64,000 nt of DNA from Ophioderma brevispina (lineage: Eukaryota > Echinodermata > Ophiuroidea > Amphilepidida > Ophiodermatidae), in contig JAMKCH010071773.1 of NCBI GenBank assembly GCA_023653785.1, forward strand, positions 62,001-126,000. The letters are read 5' to 3'. Position numbers and translations under genes: made by a program. This document shows positions 12,092 to 23,693 of this stretch, piece after piece; within the stretch, counting starts at the first letter, position 1, and each line of letters begins with the position of its first letter. A model generated the notes under the pieces. That model was not told where the DNA came from, did no database searches, and saw only the letters and a program-made list of their open reading frames with translations.

Positions 12092-14311
12092 TACCAGCCA
12101 GTAGCTCCATGTGGAGGTTTATACATATTATATTAAGTAATGCATTATTATTTAGCAGTGATTTGGGGGAAAGAAAGAGTAACCATACAATGTATTATAA
12201 ATGTTATAATTAGATAAATTAGAGATTTCAATCTAACCTTTCATGCCTTGTAACCACTGCTACAGTCAGATACATGTAATAGGGCAATGTAAATACATGG
12301 ATGACAATGAAGTTGGGCAAATGTATTTTCTGAAGTGTTTTCCAATGAATGACATAAATACATTCACTTTGAATGGGTGTGTGTTCTTAATTGGCAGCTA
12401 CTTCATATCACCTCACCTGCTGATAACCAACTTACTGTTTCACATTGATTGACCCTACAAATGACATCTTAGTGCTTGGTGTGGTTTAAAAACAAAACCA
12501 AAACAAGGAATTACAATTAGGTTATATTTTTGGTTTATAATAATGAGCAATGAGGAATTTGAATTTCTAATGTGTGTGTTCTTAAACTAAAACAATATAC
12601 CAAATTGTTTGAACTACCTTGAGTAGTAGAAAGAAGTTAATTTTTAAAGGAGAAGAATGACGTATCAAATTCACTCTGCTTTTTGGCCTATGTGATCTTT
12701 ATTTAATTCATGAGATAATTCATGAGATATTATAATTCATGAGATAACTTCACGTATGAGAACCATAAGTTTGGATTTTACACACAAAATTCCAATTTAT
12801 TTTAGTGTCGGTATTATATACATGACTTGAGCCCACAGCACATTGTAATCATACGGCCAATTTTTATATATCTAACTGAATTGGAGAGTAGAAAACATTT
12901 GTCACAGGCGTGTATACCTACAGTACATAGTATATACTACCTTGAACACCGCCATTCGTATTTCCTACCCTGTCTAGTCTTGTGCCTGACAGTGCCCACC
13001 GAGAATTCACTCTAGGTTTTGTTACCTTCCTGCTAGTCCTTCATAATCACAATACATCAAGCGTTTTCATTTTGTGCACATTGGGCAGGTCTGTTTCTGC
13101 TACATGAACTGCCTGAAAGGAAGTATATGACAATGATATGTAATAATGTCAACTGAAAATGTGGGTTAACAAAACCTGGGTTGGGATTTGTCTTAGTGAA
13201 TTCTTATTTAATTCAGTATAGTTGTAAAACCTTTGTAAATATTAGTATTGTAGGTATCACGTACTTTGGAAACCCTACATTGATCCTTATACAAGTTGGG
13301 TAACCTCAAATACACCTTCTCATTTAGATACGGTCCCATTTCATTGATCGCGCAGATTTTGACTGTGAAGCATGAAAGACTGTAAGTGTAATCTATAGGT
13401 ATTTCCCTACTTGTCCCAACAATAGCCATGGCCATGTATCCTTAAGGTTTCATAATAATGTTTTTTCCCTTTCCATTTACTAATGTAACCTTATTTTGGT
13501 CCTACAATTTACAAGGTCGATGGACGATAAGACAATTGTACATGAATAATTCACTTGTGTCACCTTATAGGTGTTAGTCAGGAAAGTGAATAGTAATTTT
13601 GCACTGAGAAAATAACGTTCATCAGGAAGGGGTATTCATTTTCAGGAAATGAAAATTTGTTACGTATGGCGATGTAGGAAGGTGTATTAATTATTTTGAG
13701 TTTAATAAATTTTAATGGTATATTCCATTGATGAATTGTGTCGTAACTGACATTACTTCCTTGTATAAAATTTCAACAAGTATAATCGTTACTGGAACCG
13801 GGATATATTCCAATTCAAATTATTAATCACTAATATGGAATTTTGGTCTGCATAGAAATAGAAAATCTATAGTGAAATTGATCCGATCATCTATACATAG
13901 AGGACAAAAAGGAAAAGCTAATATAGATGATCTATTTTTATTCAAATAATGGTCGACGTAATCGTGCTTTTACTCACACAACACAAGTTCAATCGGTTGA
14001 CTGCTCAAGATATTGGTTGCGGTTTCTATTTCATCTATTCTTGGAGTCGTTTAATTAAAAAATAAACCTGCTGAACGAAATGTTCTATCTTCCTTAATGA
14101 AATACTCTTCGAAAGATGAAACTGTTATGATTAACAACAACAAGTACCTTTATGATAACAAATCTACAAAAATTAAAATAGAAGTGGTAAATAGACCTCC
14201 TTGCTACCTGGAGAAACAAGTAGTTAAAATTTCAAAACACTAAATTAATGCTCTACTTTTGGAGTAATCATTTTAAAAATTGTTTTTCATATTCTTTTGT
14301 TATTGATGCAG

Positions 14312-14541
14312 GCCCTTTGTGGAACAACTCTTACTGTACCTACATTGATGGTCGCAAACTTAAAGTTCCAATGGCTGATATCCATTACCCAAGACAGAAA
14401 AGAGAATACCGGATATGCTTACCTCACCCCAAAACACCAAGCAGACGCGGAGAACTCGTTATTAAGTTTGATATAGCTTTCCCTGATCGTCTTACCAAAT
14501 CAACAACTAATGAAGAATTGGCTGATTGTCTACCTGCTTGA
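14312..14541 (+). CDS. DNAJB1/4/5-like Hsp40, last exon
   Basis: Encodes C-terminal domain II and the end of the Hsp40, the part that completes the client-binding cleft and dimerises. The exon starts ALCGTT, the position of the last exon junction in vertebrate DNAJB1, and ends with TGA at 14539-14541; it codes for about 76 residues, the same as the human last exon. Conserved features are PHPKTPSRRGELVIKFDI and FPDRL. The frame entering from exon 1 (phase 0) reads through VPTL and then slips: one base appears missing at 14345-14350 (TTGATGG where the family needs one more G), and everything downstream reads in the next frame. The usual GYGLP segment is also altered and about one residue short (reads RICLP). 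These look like lost bases in short G runs, so sequence error is as likely as pseudogenisation. Confidence 0.88.
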
Positions 14542-14954
14542 ATGCTGAAGATTATGTTCAGATGATATAGACTTGTGTACTAATATCGGACTGTATTCTA
14601 AGATACTTGCAATACTTTTCTTGCCAAGTATGCGGTGAATGAATGCAAATTTTATTTCTTACTTGTCCTTAAGAGGGGAGGGAAAATATTTATTTTAACC
14701 TAATTTTGAATTACTGATAAAGCTTGAGAATTCCAAAATAACAACCCGATTAATGGCAATGTTTTCTTTAAACTAGCGGCCTTGGCGTGTGCAATGTTTA
14801 ATATTTGAAATGGTGATCGAAGGTCGCTTAGATTTGAAACAAAACTAGTGTGTTCTAGTGTTTTTTCTCCTTGTCAGGGTTGCAAAAAAGTGTGGGAGCA
14901 GCGAGCACCGCTCCCGGGAAATGATGAGCAGGATAGGGGAAATAATGCCATGTT
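14542..14954. other. 3' flank / likely 3' UTR of the Hsp40 gene
   Basis: AT-rich sequence after the stop codon. No clear AATAAA within 400 bases, so the mRNA end cannot be placed. No other feature seen. Confidence 0.4.
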
Positions 14955-15240
14955 CATGCCCGTAACCAGGATTATTTTAGGAGAGAGGCGATTTTTTTCA
15001 AAAGGGGAGCTCTCCAGAAAGTTACAAGGGGGCGAATTTGGCAAAACTGGACTTTTTACCCAAATTTTAACTTTTTTCGACAAAGAAGCATAAAAAGCCT
15101 TAATCTTTGGCTCGCTCCGCAAAAAAATCTATTCTTTGGCCTTTTCAGCTCTTTTAGGGCTTTTTTTGTTTTTTGGGATTTTTTTTGGGGGGGGGGGCGT
15201 CCGTCCCACCGCCCCTCCCCTCGTTACGGGCTTGGCCATG
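14955..15240. mobile_element. TIR element, G-rich family, copy 1
   Basis: Starts CATGCCCGTAACCAGGATTA and ends CGTTACGGGCTTGGCCATG, so the ends are inverted repeats (CATGGCCCGTAAC type). The interior has T and G runs but no transposase frame. The copy at 21313-21629 has the same terminus and first 30 bases, which makes this a family rather than a chance palindrome. Confidence 0.65.
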
Positions 15241-16399
15241 TGGACAAGGAAAATGTAGTGAGGTAAAAGGGTGAAAAATCAGACGAAGAGAAGAAAATGC
15301 AACTTTGGGTAATAAGTTGTGGTTGGATGGTTGCAAAGGTAAATGTTAGTTAAGATATTGTAATCTGGTTTTTACTTAACCATTAAGTGTACGTGTCCCG
15401 GGGTACGTGTAGACTGGGAGGGAGATGTATATAGGTGGGGAAAAGTTAAGATCAAACCTTGCTCCCGAAAAAGAGAAAAACTTTGTGCAACCCTGCTCCT
15501 TGTAATATTAAATACAGGCTTAAGTATGCATGCAATCATTTAATTTAAACCTTTCTTTACCAAATTTATGTGCACATATTACGTACTAGTACATGACAAA
15601 CAACTTGCTTTGATTTCATTGCTTTGCTCATATTTTTAGTACCAATTACAAAATAGTTGTATCTGAAAAGTACAGGCATTGTTGATATAATATTGCAACA
15701 ATGCATGAGTTTTCGTCCCATGGACATATACTTACTTTGTATATTTTGGTAATGAAACGCTAGCTTATTTTTTAATATCTGATATAAAATGAATGATAGC
15801 CATGTAAAAGTTGAAAGTCATAATCTATTTATAAGAAATTGTACTTAGAGACTAAAGATATTATTTTGGGATCAACCGGTACTCTCTTTACGATGAATTG
15901 CAATCAAGGCGATGACATGGACTCCGGTCTCATTCTTCAACTTTTCCACAAAGGTATCATTTTATTATCAAAAATAATATTTCCACGCAAAAATAATGGC
16001 ATCGCCGGTTTCAATTCGTCGTAAAGCGAGTACCATTTCCCCAAATCATACCTTTATTCTCATTCTTTAACAGATTTATAATTTAATTGAAAGTGTAGAT
16101 TCATATCAGCACCATTGTCATGATTACCAAAGAAAACGGACATTAAAATATTACGAAGCTGCCGTTTGAAGAGAGGCTGTGCATAATCGGTAATTGCATG
16201 CTAAACGGTAAACCTTACCCAATACATCGTATAAATACCAACTGTAACCATAACTATAACCGTAAACCCTGATCTACGGTTTATAAAGATTAACCTTAGA
16301 ATTCAAGTTCCGCTAAACCTAATATCATTAAAGAACCGAAAAATTAATTTAAAAAAAAATAATATATTATACCGAACCCAGCACATCGTTACCGACTGT
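15241..16399. other. Intergenic, no gene recognised
   Basis: AT-rich. Short open frames (for example 15839-16024) show no family resemblance. No array or RNA gene seen. Confidence 0.5.
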
Positions 16400-16484
16400 A
16401 AACACACACACACACATGCACACGCGCACATACACACACACACACACATGCACACGCGCACATACACATACACACACACACACA
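16400..16484. repeat. CA microsatellite with internal duplication
   Basis: (CA)n run containing two copies of a block with CATGCACACGCGCACATACA, so the tract itself is a two-copy higher-order repeat of about 40 bp. Open frames crossing it are artefacts. Confidence 0.85.
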
Positions 16485-18393
16485 AATGGGGTTCTCACTT
16501 ATCTCACAAAAAATCACCCGTGTTTAAAAATAAGTTTATTTTTCATCTTATTCACTTATAGGGGATTTTACTACAACAATGCCAAAAACTCCAATTCTAC
16601 TGAAATTGAAAGTGTTTGTTTACATTTTGAAGAAAATTACTGATATGTCTGTTTTTGTTTTTGTTAAATCGCATTTCGCTTTGCAACTCATACGCTAAAT
16701 TAGCATAACTTTGCTTCATGCAAAAATCTGAGTTTTTATCATTTTTGACTTTTTTTGTAAAGTTTTAAATGTTTGTTTGTAATATTTATGATATTTTACA
16801 ATTATCATATTTTGAACGAAAGTTTTGATATCGTCGGGCCTCAGATTTCTTGCAAAGAAATTCTAAATTTGAAACAAATGAGCATAAATCATGTACAGTC
16901 AGGTGGGTGCTGACACTCTCCCCTATGGACAATATAATTCATGACAAGCTCCAAAATGCCCCAAAACCTGCAGCCGAATCCTGATTGCGCTAAACTAAGA
17001 GAGGACAACATTGAATGAAAATGACCATTACGAGCTGGAGTTTCAATATTTAAAAGCGTATAGATTCGTGACACTACAGATATTGCTCTGAATTGTACAT
17101 ATCGGGTCACAAAATGCAAAATAATATTATCCATATAGTGCATTGCTGTTTTTTATTTTTCTACATAATGATTTGTTATGAAAAGAGAATGCAGGAGACA
17201 AGGCAAATAGAAATATATTTTGAGGGACCTGCATTAAAAGTAATAATTGTGTTAAATTGAAAATATTAAAGAAGATCATTACCTGTTGTAAACCAGGAAA
17301 ATTTTAATGTACTGCACATTTTACCATACTAAGTATTTGATCAAGTTCCCAGCACCATTTGCTTCCTATAGTAAAAAAGAAAGTAATAGCTGTGAAATGC
17401 AGAGGAGATGGACAATCGCGCCCTAGTGCATTTTCCAATGAAAGATTTAACTGCAAAGTTATCATGGACCCAATTCTGACACTTCTTTCTATTTCGAATT
17501 TAAATTACCCCTCTTAATTTTGAAAGACTGATTTCTGTGAGTTGTGTGTAAGATCGTAGTAGCAAATGTGTTCTTTGCAATGTATAACTTGTTATATGGA
17601 ATCAAGTCATTTCTTTCTTTTCATTATTTATTGTTCAAAATGTACGCTGTATATTTAATTATTAGTGCTTTATGAGGCATATCTATATTTATGTTATGAA
17701 GTTAATAAACAGTAACCAGATTATTTTTCTAGATAATATTGACATGTATGGATGTATTTTTGCACTGATTATAATAATTAGTATGTTAAGTACGGGATTT
17801 AATAATTATCCAATCCAATGTTAAATATGTTTCTTGCAATACTAGCTCAACAAAAAAATTAAGAGACAAAATATCTGCTTTACCATCAAAATGCTCCTTT
17901 ACAAAGATTGTCAAATATGTAAACAAAAATGTATAGTATTTCTATTGGTTATTTACATATTAAAAATGTTATTTCAAAGGAAAATGGCTGGAGTGAATAC
18001 ATTACTGGAATCATGTTGGTGAACATAAATCATACTGTAAATGCATCTCCAATTCACCTACATCGGATAGGCCATACGTTTGCGATTTAACCAACTTTCC
18101 ATGCTACTGGGGATAACTTATTTCCTATCACTAAAATTTAAGGAAGAGTTTCCAGATGTACTCCTTTTAATTTCTACTGGAAACATTTTTTATAATGGCC
18201 TTAATAACAAATTACCCTAACCCTAACGGCCAAAAATAGCTTATCCCATATGAAAAAGTATCCTTATGGAGAGAAAGAATAAAATGTCACCGCAGTTTTG
18301 ATTTTCCAGAATGTCAGTGCCCATGGTAATACGTAACTCAAGCAAACATGGAGCTAATGATATTCAATAATCAATCCGGTGTCATATTTAGAG
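16485..18393. other. Intergenic, no gene recognised
   Basis: AT-rich with no convincing frame. At about 18216-18230 there is CCCTAACCCTAACGG, two telomere-like units, too short to be called an interstitial telomere. Confidence 0.5.
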
Positions 18394-19208
18394 CGTCCCG
18401 GTCGTTTTAGTCCGTCGGACGCTAAGGTTTAAATCTGCGAGTCCGACGGATACTAAGGTTTTCCTGTGTTTCTTTGTCCTAGACTCCTGGTGTTTACATG
18501 GACGTCCATAGGACTCTTGTTATACGTCGTTTTTTGTCCGCCCGACACTACGGTTTAAGTGTCAGAGTCCTTCGGACCCTGAGGTTTTAATCTGAGGGTC
18601 CGACGGATACTAAGTTTTAGTTTCAATTTTCCTAGGACTACGGCTTTTAAAATGGAGTCTCCCCATAGGACTTTGTGTGATAATTTGTTTTTTGTGTCCG
18701 TCGACCCCAAGGTTTAAGTCGAGAGTCCGAAACGACACTAAGTTTTTCTTCTGCTTCATTGTCCTAGGTCTCCCGGTTTTAAAATGGAGTCGTGCATAGA
18801 CTCTGGGGTTTAAGTTGTTTTTGTCTGCGACACTAAGGTTTCAGTCTGAGAGTCTGTCGGACACTAATGTTACATCTGAGAGTCCGGACGGGTACTAACT
18901 TCTCTGTTTATTGTCCTAGGACACCTTGTTTAAAATGGATTAATCTCATAGGACGGTGTGTTATGAGTAGTTTTTGTCCCCCTACAGTAAGGTTTAAATC
19001 TGAGGGTCTGTCGGACATTAGATTTCATCTGAGAGTCCCGACGGATACCAACTTCTATGTTTCATTGTCCTAGGACTCCTTGTTTTAAAATGGGGCGTCT
19101 ATGACCTTGGTCTGTAACGGTTTTTGTCCGTCGGCCACTAAGGTTTAAGTGTAAGAATTCCCTCAACACAAGGTTTTAAATATGGACGTCCGACCGATGC
19201 CAAGTTCA
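18394..19208. repeat. Hierarchical GTCC-dyad satellite, block 1
   Basis: About six diverged units of 125-160 bp start near 18411, 18535, 18696, 18823, 18976 and 19127. Each unit is built from shorter blocks of roughly 30-45 bp that begin with a dyad such as GTCCGTCGGAC, GTCCGACGGA or GTCCTAGGAC and continue ACTAAGGTTTAA or CTCCTGGTTTTAAAATGG. It is therefore a higher-order repeat whose subunits are punctuated by near-palindromes. Short frames crossing it (for example 18867-19073) are not credible genes. A related block lies at 22551-23016. Confidence 0.8.
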
Positions 19209-21312
19209 ATTTTCGTTGTAACTTGATGCGGTTATTATTTGGCAAATATTGACAATATTTTATACATTGGTCATAAAGTTCATCATCATCATCATCTTCC
19301 GACTGCAGAGGTCATGCTACAATAATCCTTCTTCCAATTGCGCGGTCCTATGCTAAGGTTATAATTTGGTCCTGGTTTGTCCTATGAGTATCATATGGAG
19401 AGAGTCGAAATAAATAACAAAAAGGATTGTTCATTTTTATTTATTTCCATTGAAATGGCCGACGTAATAAAACCAGGAATTACCCATTGATCTAACTAGT
19501 ATTATAATATTCTGGATTTTATACCCTTTGCCTAAGATACCACATCCTTGTTGACAGCGGTAAAGTTGCAGCAACATTTCAAGGTCTTTAAAGACAATGC
19601 CTTTAGACGGAGTGAATCATCCAAATTATTTGGGTCCTTTGAATTTATGATATTACCTGGAAATGTGACAATTTACTGGCGTTTCCAAACTTTTTTCGCG
19701 AAAACTTGTTCTCACGAAAGAATTGAAAACACATTTTTCCGGATCTTATTTTGCGTCATCATCTTATTTGTACCGTACCTCAATGATACTAATAATAAAA
19801 TAATATTAATATATTTTTACTGATTGACCCATAGGGCGAAAATTAAATAATTCATTAGGCTATAATGAGCCTTTTTTTATGCCTAATTAATTAATATTCA
19901 TGTTTCTTTTAGCCAATGAGATTATCCTCATTTGCATAAATTAATATTCATTATCGTTTGACGGAATAAAGCGCAACAAAGGCTAACGTTAAGGCGAAAA
20001 GAAAAATATTCGCCCTACTTCGAACGCTTATGTTTAACAAAAGAGAATTTTCGCCTAGCGTAGGATTAGTGATATAATAAATAATAATATAATTATTATA
20101 ATAATAATAATAATATAATAAATAACAACAACAACAATAACAAAATAATAATATGATGAGATGATACTCTAGGAGCTTTACCATAGAAAATAGGAACAAG
20201 ATCATCATTATTAGGCCTATGTTTAATTATGTTAATTTAATGTTTAGAATTGTTTAAAATTCCCTAAACGTGTCAGGAGTATTAGGCCTCAGGAATCTAG
20301 ATTTTGTAATCCAAATTACATCGAGAGACGTGATCAAGTTGGACATTGATTTCGTCAAAGGTTTTGCACTGTGAGGCTGATGAGTGTGTTGCCCCTATAA
20401 TAATGCTGGTTTGTGGGACCTGATACGGATCTTGTTAGGCATCGCATTAATTGGGGGTACCGGAAGCATAGACTTGAGGACTGTCTAACTGTTCTAGTGC
20501 TGAGAACTTGCCGGATTTCACAGAAAAATGGAATAGCAATGCTACTTGCTTATATGATTTAACACACATTTTGTGCTTGTTTTTGAGAAACCTCTTTGAC
20601 TACTCTGTGAATTGGGGTTCAGATAGTCTATAACGAAGAGTGTGTGTACTTTGTACAAAATAATATAAAAACTAGTGTCATTTCTCCCCGTTTGGGACCT
20701 TTGACCTATATGTGTGACCTTGGACCTCAGATTTTTCTGTTCTCATGTGTCAGCGGTCCTTCTGACCAAAGGTGGTGGTCATAGTGCATTTCTAGGTAAA
20801 TTGACCTTTAGATGACCTTTCACCTTTTGGGCCACTTTGAACCTCGTCAAAAAAGATCAGACCGTCCCTCCTTACCTTCATTCCAAAATCAGCCCATATG
20901 TCAAAGCATAACGAAAAGCATAGCCGCCCAGAAAGACTAACAGATAATCTCATTTTTAGTAGTATAGATATTACATTTATCGTGTTGTTTTGACATTTTT
21001 GACATGTATTTTGTAAAAAGTTCCCCATTCCATTAAAAGCGACATTGAGAATATAACCACAAAGTGTTTTTTCATATGTTGTAATTAAGAGCATGAAAAT
21101 GAAAAATGAAAACTGGCCAAATCACATTGGTTCAAAGTATATAACATCATGAACAACGATACCATTTTTACAGACGCATAGGGAAAGGCATTTTTGCCTC
21201 AGATCATGTGTTGAGGTCGCGCTTCACTTTTTTTGTTGTTTTCAAATGGTGGGGGGACAACCTTGCAACTAATAATTTTGAAATATTTACTTCAAATGTG
21301 ACAAGCTATTAT
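19209..21312. other. Intergenic between two GTCC-dyad blocks
   Basis: No gene recognised. It contains a (CAT)n run at 19279-19297. Near 19924-19945 there are ATTTGCAT (octamer) and repeated TTAATATTCAT. An AT-rich microsatellite and a cluster of TGACCTTTGACC-type half-sites at 20690-20850 are also present (see findings). Short frames in this stretch look spurious. Confidence 0.5.
20074..20150. repeat. ATA/AAC trinucleotide microsatellite
   Basis: Degenerate run of AATAAT and ACAACA units. The poly-Tyr frame on the minus strand across it is an artefact. Confidence 0.8.
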
Positions 21313-21629
21313 GCATGGCCGTAACGCAGGATTATTTTAGGGGGGTGCGGGTCTTCGAAAAAGTGGACCTTTTTTTGGAAAAATGGACCTAACCCCCCTA
21401 AAATGGTCCTTTTTGGACGTTTTGAATATGTCTCACCAAAACGTGGACTTTTTCGTCATATTTCCTCTAAATGCTTGGACTTTGTTTTTTTTTTTTTTTT
21501 TTTTTTTTTTTGTTTTTTTTTTTTATCAGAACAATTGCAAAATGGGTGGACCGTTTTCCCCTTTTGTGAATTTTTTTTTTTGGGGTGCGACCGCACCCTC
21601 TGCACCCCCCCCCTGTGTAACGGCCTTGC
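21313..21629. mobile_element. TIR element, G-rich family, copy 2
   Basis: Starts GCATGGCCGTAACGCAGGAT followed by TATTTTAGGGGGGTGCGG, and ends with a C-run then GTGTAACGGCCTTGC, the inverted counterpart. The interior has a T-run of about 38 bases at 21487-21525 and repeated AAAATGGACC/TTTGGAC phrases. No transposase frame. Same termini as the element at 14955-15240. Confidence 0.65.
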
Positions 21630-22550
21630 TATTGAAAATCTTCCATTTTTATAGTCTGTTTTGAGGATTTGACGTCCATTTTGGAAAACCAAAGACGTCC
21701 AAGCCATAAAAAACGACATGGAGAATTTCACACCGTTGAAAGTTATTCCTATGAATAACAATAATGCACTTGAAAATGAAAACTTAGCTAAGTTTCTTGA
21801 GGCCGCCTGACTATTTCAAGGGTACTCTCAAAATACAACATAATGACGAACATAACCAAAATTTTTAAAAAATAACTATTTATTTTTTTTACCTATTTAT
21901 GAAGAGATTTTAGAATAAATTTTCAGGTGCTGATAATTTAAAAAACTTTACCAAGCTCAATCGGAGATTTACTCATTGTGGAGGTGTGTGCACTCGCACA
22001 TGTTTGAAAATGGGCAACATTAAACAAAATGGAATGTGTTGCAATGGAAAATATTTCATCAATCCTATCAGATTTTATTGATTCTCGAATTTCATGTGGA
22101 ATTTTGAAAAACCTCAAAATTGAGCTTCACAAACAATGCTTTTGGCGCTTGGCAAAGAAGCTTATTTTGATAGCACCTTTTTTTTGAAAGAAATTTTTTA
22201 TTTTTTTTATTTTTTTTATTTTGTATATATCAAAGTAATAATTATTCATTCGAAATCATCAAGAAATTAGAAACAAACAAATAATATATAAACACAGAGA
22301 GGGAAAAAATTAAATTATTATACTAAAATTATCAAACACGTTGACGTGAAGTACGCTATATGGGGATTCGGAACCAGTGATTAATCAGACCTATAAATAA
22401 CACAATACACAGCTAATTCTACACTCTACTTACTTTGTAATCAAGTCTACCGCTGTACCAGGCAGGACTGCTCGAAATCGGCCCGCATTTTAATTCCCTA
22501 AATGCCTTCGTCGTTACTGTTCTATATTATTATTTATATAAACATATTCA
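21630..22550. other. Intergenic, no gene recognised
   Basis: AT-rich, with T-rich low complexity at 22180-22220. No frame, array or RNA gene supported. Confidence 0.5.
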
Positions 22551-23016
22551 GGGCATAGGACTTCATGTCACAGTTATACAGAGTCCTAGGACCTATGGAC
22601 GCTCAAATTAAATGAATTTGTAATGAATCTGAGTGTCCCCAAACTTAATGTCCCTAGTCATACACATTAATTTGTTTCAGATACAGTTTAACTTCATCGA
22701 TAATCTTCAGCAAATAGTCCGCATAGGACAGCTAATATCAGAAGAAAAGAGTGTACATAGGACACTAGGTTTCTAGTGAGTGCGTGTCCTACTAGAGTAG
22801 GTTTACAAGTTCATGTCCGCGGACATCGGGTTTATAGAAAGCGAGTGTCCGGACGGACGGCACATTATGAGAGCGGTGTCCGACGGACAGCAAGGTTTCA
22901 GAGACTGGTCGTCCGTAGGTACAGACAACACTTTCAGAGACTGGGCCTCCGTAGGACGCCCGGTCATTGAAACCTGCTGTCCTACCGGACAATTTTATAG
23001 GTAGGACTCTCAGTTT
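22551..23016. repeat. GTCC-dyad repeat, block 2
   Basis: Irregular tandem blocks of about 30-37 bp, each opening with a dyad (GTCCTAGGAC, GTCCGCGGAC, GTCCGGAC, GTCCGACGGAC, GTCCTACCGGAC) and several continuing AAGGTTTCAGAGACTG. Same orientation and vocabulary as the satellite at 18.39-19.21 kb but more diverged. The 60-90 codon frames across it on both strands arise from the repeat. Confidence 0.7.
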
Positions 23017-23514
23017 CTTTTCACCGGTATGTGGAAACACACTTCCAAATGATCTTTTTTTTCTCATCAAGGTATGCAGGTCGATTGTTACTGCTCACAC
23101 AGTTGAAAAGATTTGAGGTGTTATCACTTCCCCGTATTGATTCCTATTATCTGTTCATGACGTAAAGGGCAACATACCTCACCTCGCTCATGATTTTTAA
23201 AAATGTAGGTCACTGAATACCATTGACTTCCTTCTAAAAACAAATTAGGTCAGTCCTTGCCAAGAAACTTTTCTTTGAAGACTTTTGTCCCTTTATCTTT
23301 TCGAAAAAAATATTAAATAAAGAATCTCAAGGTTTCTTTCATGTGAACGAGGAAAGTCATGACAAAATAACTCACACCAATGCGGCGAGGTCGTAACATT
23401 CGAAATCTGTTCAACTGCTTGCACAATAACAATGGACCAGATGGAAAAGAATGTGAAGTGTGTTCCAGGCACTGACCTCTTCACATAGATAGCGGGCTGC
23501 CGTACCGTTGAATA
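23017..23514. other. Intergenic, no gene recognised
   Basis: No coding or repeat feature supported. The minus-strand frame at 23293-23544 (83 codons) has no recognisable family and overlaps a fold-back arm. Confidence 0.45.
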
Positions 23515-23693
23515 GTCGCCGATTGAAACCACAGGAAGTTGCATTTTGCCCTTCTTAATATGGCTTCACTTTATTGTCCAAGTTAAAGGAATTTTGTATA
23601 ACAATAGAACATCTGTGTGGAATCAGGTGTATGTATTATTTCCCGCCACATTGAGAAGGGCAAAAGCAACTTCCTGTTGTTTCAATCGGCGAC
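23515..23693. mobile_element. Fold-back element with 41-bp arms
   Basis: The left arm (GTCGCCGATTGAAACCACAG through 23557) and the right arm (23653-23693, GAGAAGGGCAAAAGCAACTT onward) are inverted copies over about 41 bases with few mismatches, around a 95-base spacer. No coding content. Likely a palindromic MITE or hairpin element. Confidence 0.7.

Larger units (their letters stand above)
8443..14311 (+). other. Hsp40 intron, 5.87 kb
   Basis: Donor GTAAGC at 8443, acceptor TATTGATGCAG ending at 14311 after a T-rich tract. No nested gene is recognised; frames such as 9717-9998 (-) and 12243-12452 (+) look like chance. It holds a G-rich TIR element, a CA/CG microsatellite, a perfect 109-bp duplication and a strong hairpin (separate entries). 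Smaller structures are a 13-bp direct duplication ATGGTTATCATGT at 11009-11034 and three AATTCATGAGAT copies at about 12703-12748. Confidence 0.75.

Noticed and set aside
18216..18230. Interstitial telomere repeat
   Set aside because: Only two CCCTAA units; chance is sufficient.
18394..23016. CRISPR-like appearance (dyad repeats with variable spacers)
   Set aside because: Eukaryotic context, irregular spacing, diverged dyads and drifting related spacers rather than unique ones; no cas genes.
22776..23070. Arg/Gly-rich frames on both strands
   Set aside because: They follow the GTCC-dyad repeat units; frames are open on both strands because stops are rare in GC-rich repeat text.
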